A DNA stretch of 64,000 nucleotides, from the NCBI RefSeq assembly GCF_015999335.1, contig NZ_JAEACP010000007.1:144440-208439 (forward strand), read 5' to 3'. Source of the stretch: Tabrizicola soli. GTDB lineage: Bacteria > Pseudomonadota > Alphaproteobacteria > Rhodobacterales > Rhodobacteraceae. The notes under the pieces are model-generated. The model was not told where the DNA came from. It ran no database searches and saw nothing but the letters and a program-made list of their open reading frames with translations. The position numbers and the translations under genes were made by a program. This document shows, piece after piece, positions 60,085-64,000 of this stretch; within the stretch, counting starts at the first letter, position 1, and every line of letters starts with the position of its first letter.

Positions 60085-60602
60085 CCCTCACGCGGCGCGA
60101 GGTCCTGCTGGCAGGGGGCGGTCTCGCCGTCCTCTGCGCGGCGCCGGCGCTGGCGGCCGGAGAGATCGTGATCGAGATGAAAGGCAGCGCCCGGGGCGAA
60201 CAGGTCTGGTTCGCCCCCCTGGGCCTGGCCGTGGCGGCGGGGACCAGGGTGCGGTTCGTCAACCGCGATCCCGGCAACAGCCACACCGCGACCTGCTACC
60301 ATCCTTCGATCCTGGACCGCCCCCGGCGCATCCCCCGGGCGGCGACGCCCTGGGACAGCGGCTTTCTCATGCCCGACGACAGCTTTGCCGTCGTGCCGGC
60401 GGTGCCGGGGGTATATGATTTCTACTGCCAGCCGCACGAGATGGCGGGCATGGTCGGCCGGCTGGTGGTAGGGCGTCCCGGCGATCCGGGCTGGGAGGAG
60501 CCGGACTATCCCCCCGGCGACCTGCCCGAGGTCGCGCTGGCGGCCTTCCCGGCGGTGGCGGAGATCCTGCGCCAGCCGGTCCTGAAAGGAGGAACGCCAT
60601 GA
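60081..60602 (+). CDS. Cupredoxin (plastocyanin-like) copper protein
   Basis: 173 aa. N-terminal export signal with a twin-Arg start (LTRREVLLAGGGLAVL). Cupredoxin fold with a type-1 copper ligand set: His in GNSHTATCYHP, then Cys, His and Met in FYCQPHEMAGM. Periplasmic electron carrier or copper-binding protein. Translationally coupled on both sides (ATGA overlaps) to the small secreted protein and the ECF sigma factor. Could be a redox or copper stress effector controlled by the sigma factor. Confidence 0.87.
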   Translation: MTLTRREVLLAGGGLAVLCAAPALAAGEIVIEMKGSARGEQVWFAPLGLAVAAGTRVRFVNRDPGNSHTATCYHPSILDRPRRIPRAATPWDSGFLMPDDSFAVVPAVPGVYDFYCQPHEMAGMVGRLVVGRPGDPGWEEPDYPPGDLPEVALAAFPAVAEILRQPVLKGGTP

Positions 60603-61333
60603 GCCTGCCGCTTCCCCTGCCCGCCGATCCCCCCGGCCTGACCGAGGCCGAGCTGGTCGCCCTTGCCCGGCTGCATGACGAGGCCGCCGTGCGCGAACTG
60701 GTGCGCCGCTGCAACCCGCGCCTCTTCCGGCTGGCGCGGGGCCTCACCGGCAGCGATGCCGAGGCCGAGGAGCTGGTCCAGGAAACCTATGTCCGCGCCT
60801 TCACCGCCATCGCGGGCTTTCGTGGCGCGTCCCGCTTCTCGACCTGGCTTGCCCGGATCGCCCTGAACCTCGCCGCCATGCAGCGCCGCGGCGCCCGGCG
60901 GATCGAGGAGTACGATACGCTGCGCGAAGCGGACAGCGACCGGGTGATCGCCTTCCCCGGCGTGCAGCCCGAAGGCGCGGAAAACCTGGTCGGCCGGGCC
61001 GAGGTGCGCCACCTGCTGGAGGCCGCCATCGCCGCCCTGCCGCCCGAGCTGCGCCTGGTCTTCCTTCTGCGCGAGGCCGAGGCGATGAGCGTGCTGGCCA
61101 TCGCCCGCGACCTGCGGCTGAACCCGATCACGGTGAAGACCCGCCTCTTCCGCGCGCGCCGGCGGCTGCGTGCGGCGCTGGAAGCGCAGCTGCAGGGCGG
61201 GTTCGAGGCGGTCTTCCCCTTCGACGGCGCGCGCTGCCGGGGAATGGCCGACCGGGTGGTGGCCGGTCTGGGCGCCATGTCCCGCACCGCCGCGCATGAA
61301 AGAGACGGCCAGGATCCCCCGGATGCCCGGTGA
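60599..61333 (+). CDS. ECF-family RNA polymerase sigma factor
   Basis: 244 aa. Region 2 LARGLTGSDAEAEELVQETYVRAF with AGFRGASRFSTWLARIALN; region 4 LPPELRLVFLLREAEAMSVLAIARD and NPITVKTRLFRARRRLR. A C-terminal extension of about 45 residues (PFDGARCRGMADRVVAGL...) goes beyond sigma-4 and carries a Cys. No anti-sigma gene follows; the next feature is a tRNA. Overlaps the cupredoxin gene by 4 bp. It probably drives the upstream ECF-type promoter. Confidence 0.9.
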   Translation: MSLPLPLPADPPGLTEAELVALARLHDEAAVRELVRRCNPRLFRLARGLTGSDAEAEELVQETYVRAFTAIAGFRGASRFSTWLARIALNLAAMQRRGARRIEEYDTLREADSDRVIAFPGVQPEGAENLVGRAEVRHLLEAAIAALPPELRLVFLLREAEAMSVLAIARDLRLNPITVKTRLFRARRRLRAALEAQLQGGFEAVFPFDGARCRGMADRVVAGLGAMSRTAAHERDGQDPPDAR

Positions 61334-61491
61334 CCGGCCTCCCTTCCCGCCCCCCAAGCGCCCCTCGCCCCCGGGCCGAGGTCCCTGCCGACCCTGGCCG
61401 CCCGTCCCCCTCCGGCCGCGCCGCCAGCAATCCGAACCCAACCCCGACTTTCCGCTTGCCCCTGCCGGACCTCCCCGATAAACGGGCAGGC

Positions 61492-61582
61492 GGAGACGTG
61501 GCCGAGTGGTCGAAGGCACGCCCCTGCTAAGGGCGCAGACCTCTAAAGGGTCTCGAGGGTTCGAATCCCTTCGTCTCCGCCA
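61492..61582 (+). tRNA. tRNA-Ser (anticodon GCU)
   Basis: 91 nt. Acceptor stem GGAGACG / CGTCTCC with discriminator G and encoded CCA (61580-61582). D-arm GCCGAG..., anticodon loop CTGCTAA with anticodon GCT at 61526-61528, a long variable arm typical of serine tRNA, and T-arm GGGTTCGAATCCC. Reads AGC/AGU codons. The DNA downstream differs in character, so this tRNA may be an island attachment site. Confidence 0.95.
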
Positions 61583-61593
61583 CTTGCCCTTAA

Positions 61594-61637
61594 ACAACGG
61601 TTCTCCCGATCCGGCTGCGGCCGGATTTTTCCGTTGT
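61594..61637 (+). terminator. Terminator after tRNA-Ser
   Basis: Stem ATCCGGC / GCCGGAT with a TGCG loop (61609-61626) followed by TTTT, nested inside a second inverted repeat ACAACGG (61594) / CCGTTGT (61631). Confidence 0.8.
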
Positions 61638-61992
61638 TTTCGGGGGTTATGCGGGTGGGGCTGAGCACTGCCCTTGCAGCCAGGTGGCCCGGAAGCGGTC
61701 TCTCAGGGCCGATATTCTCTGGACCTCATGACTGCGCCATTTTAGTGAATTTCCGGCAATCGCTTGGAATGGAAAGATTTTTTCGGGGGTACGGCGGCGC
61801 ATTTCGATGCCAGTGGCGCAAGGCGAGATGGAACTGATATCGAACAGCCCCAACTGAACACAGAGGCAACGGTCAAGTGCTTGGTCTCCGTGGAATGTCG
61901 AAGTTTGAAGCTCTATCACCGAAGGCTGCGACGCCTTAGGCGCAATCGTGGCGACTGTCAGCCTGCCTCAACTCTTGAAAAGGGACGCGCGC
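61638..61992. other. Gene-free segment downstream of tRNA-Ser
   Basis: About 350 bp with visibly lower GC than the rest of the window and no reading frame that resembles a protein family. It contains no recognisable integrase and no duplicate of the tRNA 3' end. Probably decayed island-border DNA. Confidence 0.5.
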
Positions 61993-63345
61993 TCAGTTGA
62001 TGAGCGCCCGGACCGCCGACACGAACGCGCGCTCTTCATTCTCGATCGACGCCGCGTTCAGGTCGATCATCCCGTTGTGAATCCGGAACGCGCCGATATC
62101 TCCGCAGTGTTCAGTGTGTCCGCGCCCGTTCGGCCGGCTGGCGTGGAGCAGCATGACCTGCTCAGTGGCGTACCTCACACCGTAGACGACCACCTGATTG
62201 ACGTCGCCACGCTCGGGTATTTTTGGTGCGGGCTTGTACTTGGTGTCGATGACCAGAAGTGGCTTTCCGGCTTTCTCAACGACGATGTCGGGGGTCACGG
62301 GCGGGTTGGCATTTCCGGCCGCGATCGGATCGTAAAGTGCGAGCTTTGCACCGCCTTCGCCAGCCTTGTTTCCATCCTTGACCTCTAGTGCAGGATCGTC
62401 CGCCAATCCATCGGCAAGAACGCGGCGCATGTACGCCTCGAAGACCAGCGCCATGTCTATGAGTATAGAGGGAAGTATGGCGATCCCACCTGCCTGACGG
62501 ATGGAAAGGCCAAGGTCATGGACTACTAGGTGTGCTACGAGAAGCGCATCGGCGTAGGTCGCGTGATTGGAGGGCAGTCGCTCGACGTGCCGTGCGATCG
62601 ACTGCGTTGTCAAATCGGACCGAGCAGCATAGCCAATCCCTGCGAGCCTCTCCAAAGCTTTGCGAAGCCGCTGCGTCCGCATCCTCTGTGCCGGGTCCGA
62701 CAGCCCAAGGTAACGGGCCAACAGCTTTTCAAAGGCGTGCCGAAGTATTCTATTTGGACCGAAGTCAGATGTGCGGCGGAAGGCTATCGAGACCGCGGCG
62801 GGCCGGCCCATTTTCGCGGACAATAACTCGGTCTCGAAGGGCATGATACGACCGCTCGGCATGGAGCCAGAGTTGACCACCTGGTCATAGGTCTTCAAAA
62901 GCCCGCCCGCCCAGATCCTATCGAAGGCATCGAGAAGGTGGTCCGCAAGCACGTCAACGAGCGCCTCAGGCCGATCTTTGGTGTCGCTGAAAAGACGAGA
63001 ATATTTGCGTAGCACGGCGGGCGAGTAGCCGGCTGCCATCCCGACCAGACGTTCAAGGTTACCAACGGGAACCCGCGTCGACACCTCGAGGGCGAAACTG
63101 TCGTTGAGCGGAATGTAGCCCACCCAACCCGAACACTGTATTGAGGGAATGTTCTTTTGATAGGTCGGCCGGAACTTGTTGAGGACATCCTCGTAGACGT
63201 CCAGAGATCCATCATCACGGACCAGCTCGGCAGGCAGCGCCACTGTCTCATGCTCGATCGCCGGTATTGCGGTGCGCACGATCCGTCCTGAGGATGAAAG
63301 TCCCCGGCCGTTCAAGGCGACTTCAAAGGCGACGCTGTCCCGCAT
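61993..63345 (-). CDS. mcrC: 5-methylcytosine restriction system subunit McrC
   Basis: 450 aa from the ATG at 63345, or one codon earlier from GTG 63348, which abuts the mcrB stop codon. C-terminal PD-(D/E)xK nuclease: TPDIVVEKAG (about residue 349), then VIDTKYKPAP (about 363), matching the McrC D...DxK arrangement. The N-terminal half is the McrB-binding part. McrBC cuts DNA with methylated cytosine in a GTP-dependent way, with McrC as the nuclease. Codon use and GC look lower than in the rest of the window, suggesting transfer. Its partner mcrB is disrupted. Confidence 0.88.
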   Translation of the reverse strand: MRDSVAFEVALNGRGLSSSGRIVRTAIPAIEHETVALPAELVRDDGSLDVYEDVLNKFRPTYQKNIPSIQCSGWVGYIPLNDSFALEVSTRVPVGNLERLVGMAAGYSPAVLRKYSRLFSDTKDRPEALVDVLADHLLDAFDRIWAGGLLKTYDQVVNSGSMPSGRIMPFETELLSAKMGRPAAVSIAFRRTSDFGPNRILRHAFEKLLARYLGLSDPAQRMRTQRLRKALERLAGIGYAARSDLTTQSIARHVERLPSNHATYADALLVAHLVVHDLGLSIRQAGGIAILPSILIDMALVFEAYMRRVLADGLADDPALEVKDGNKAGEGGAKLALYDPIAAGNANPPVTPDIVVEKAGKPLLVIDTKYKPAPKIPERGDVNQVVVYGVRYATEQVMLLHASRPNGRGHTEHCGDIGAFRIHNGMIDLNAASIENEERAFVSAVRALIN

Positions 63346-63348
63346 CAC

Positions 63349-63875
63349 CTATGTGGCCCCTTCCCGCGCGGGTTGGCCGGCGTCTCCCTGCTCCTCTTCA
63401 GTAGTCGCTTCGGCGGCATTTTGTTCGGCAGGCGGGGGAACGTCTGCGGGGAACGCCCGCGCCCAAGTCCGGGTGATCCTCTCGAGCAAGGCGCCGTCGA
63501 GGCGGCACGCCTTTTTGAAAAAGGGTAGCAGCCGATAGTCCCAGGCGCGTCGTGCACTGCTTTCATCAACACAGTTTATGAAATAAGCGTGGCCGAGGCG
63601 AACCATCTCATCGCTCTCACGCTGGACTGCCTGAAAGAAGCCAACAACTCTATCGATCAGTTCTGACGCGGCCCCCCTTTCAGCCAACAAATCACGTAAC
63701 CGCTCCGCGCTGGGCGGCACGTCGATCTGCGCGAACCGCCGCTCGAGCGCCACGTCAAGTTCATCAACACCTTTGTCCCAAGGGTTCATGGTGGCGAGCA
63801 CAACCAAGTTTCTAGGCACCAGCATTGTTCCACCCGAAGCGACCGTAAACCGTTGGCCCCGCTTGTCCATTTCTA
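63349..63875 (-). pseudogene. mcrB: mcrB, 3' fragment truncated by an IS5-family element
   Basis: About 175 codons of the C-terminal AAA+ region are visible: LEMDKRGQRFTV, sensor-1-type VVLATMNPWDKG, the arginine-rich ALERRFAQIDV, and an acidic tail. An ATG at 63870 opens the fragment only by chance; the frame continues upstream into CTAG and then IS sequence. The Walker motifs that should precede this region are missing because the IS inserts at about 63873-63876. The GTPase is therefore probably inactive, unless the intact 5' part is expressed from beyond the window. TAG stop directly before mcrC. Confidence 0.75.
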
Positions 63876-64000
63876 GGCTCCAGACTCATTGAGTTTCAGA
63901 GCCAGAACATGACGGTTGCTGCGAGGGCGATAGCGGAGAAGAAGGTTTCCGGGCATCTGTCGTATCGGGTGGCAACGCGTCTCCAGTCCTTCAGCCGGCC
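63876..64000 (-). mobile_element. IS5-family insertion sequence, one end (continues beyond window)
   Basis: The boundary lies at or next to CTAG (63873-63876), which fits the YTAR target preference of IS5-type elements. The end sequence begins GGCTCCAGACTCATTGA. It contains the C-terminus of a DDE transposase. The other end and the target duplication are outside the window. Confidence 0.75.
63896..64000 (-). CDS. IS5-family transposase, C-terminal end (partial)
   Basis: The last 34 codons are visible before TGA at 63896-63898: they read RLKDWRRVATRYDRCPETF, then a hydrophobic SAIALAATVMFWL end. This tail is typical of IS5-family (IS427-group) DDE transposases. The rest lies beyond the right edge. 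Confidence 0.8.
   Translation of the reverse strand, partial: GRLKDWRRVATRYDRCPETFFSAIALAATVMFWL

Noticed and set aside
61764..62000. Small coding frames downstream of tRNA-Ser
   Set aside because: No ribosome-binding site, domain or signal; composition looks non-coding.
63349..63870. A separate 173-aa gene starting at ATG 63870
   Set aside because: The frame continues upstream of that ATG and the content is the C-terminal part of McrB; it is a truncated fragment, not a gene with its own start.

Overview
The window is very GC-rich DNA from an alphaproteobacterium, most likely a member of the Rhodobacterales (Rhodobacteraceae/Paracoccaceae). The evidence is gene content and order (pyrC-pyrE-dnaB ... 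alr-mlaE-mlaF ... radA-cvpA-purF), several GcvT-domain FAD oxidoreductases and organosulfur/quaternary-amine genes typical of that order, and several families of short palindromic intergenic repeats. No CRISPR array or rRNA was seen. There is one tRNA (Ser-GCU) at about 61.5 kb, and sequence character changes just downstream of it.

Left part (1-24.8 kb). First come molybdenum-hydroxylase maturation genes: a partial molybdopterin-binding protein, xdhC, and coxE-like and coxD/MoxR-like genes, with a repeat-rich OmpA-family protein among them. A LysR regulator divergent from glutaryl-CoA dehydrogenase follows, then a glycosyltransferase and an unknown conserved protein. The housekeeping block is pyrC, pyrE, dnaB, a P1B-4 metal ATPase, alr, mlaEF, a PqiA-family protein, radA, cvpA, purF, a DUF1801 protein and an SDR.

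Middle part (24.8-45.7 kb). This looks like a quaternary/methylated-amine locus. It holds a PLP lyase, a 3-hydroxyisobutyrate-dehydrogenase-like enzyme, an aldehyde dehydrogenase, a non-pyrrolysine MttB-family methyltransferase, a PEP-mutase-family enzyme, two dimethylglycine/sarcosine-dehydrogenase-type flavoproteins, a LysR regulator and a glycine-betaine ABC transporter (proX-proV-double proW). It is followed directly by a complete TorT/TorS/TorR TMAO-type sensing system with no TMAO reductase genes in the window.

Right part (45.7-64 kb). A probable C3-organosulfonate locus comes first: a HisD-superfamily dehydrogenase, a taurine-type ABC transporter, an Asp/Glu racemase, a CuyA/D-cysteine-desulfhydrase-family lyase and a divergent LysR regulator with a palindromic operator. 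Next are an Hsp70/YegD-like protein, a spermidine/putrescine-type ABC operon with an SDR and a divergent LuxR-type regulator. A compact operon follows (small secreted protein, cupredoxin, ECF sigma factor) preceded by an ECF-type promoter. Past tRNA-Ser is a less GC-rich segment with mcrC and an mcrB gene cut by an IS5-family element that runs off the right edge.

The most notable points are the sulfonate locus with a candidate cysteate racemase, the ECF-cupredoxin operon without a visible anti-sigma factor, the TorTSR system sitting beside betaine genes, and repeat elements that supply the stop codons of at least three genes.
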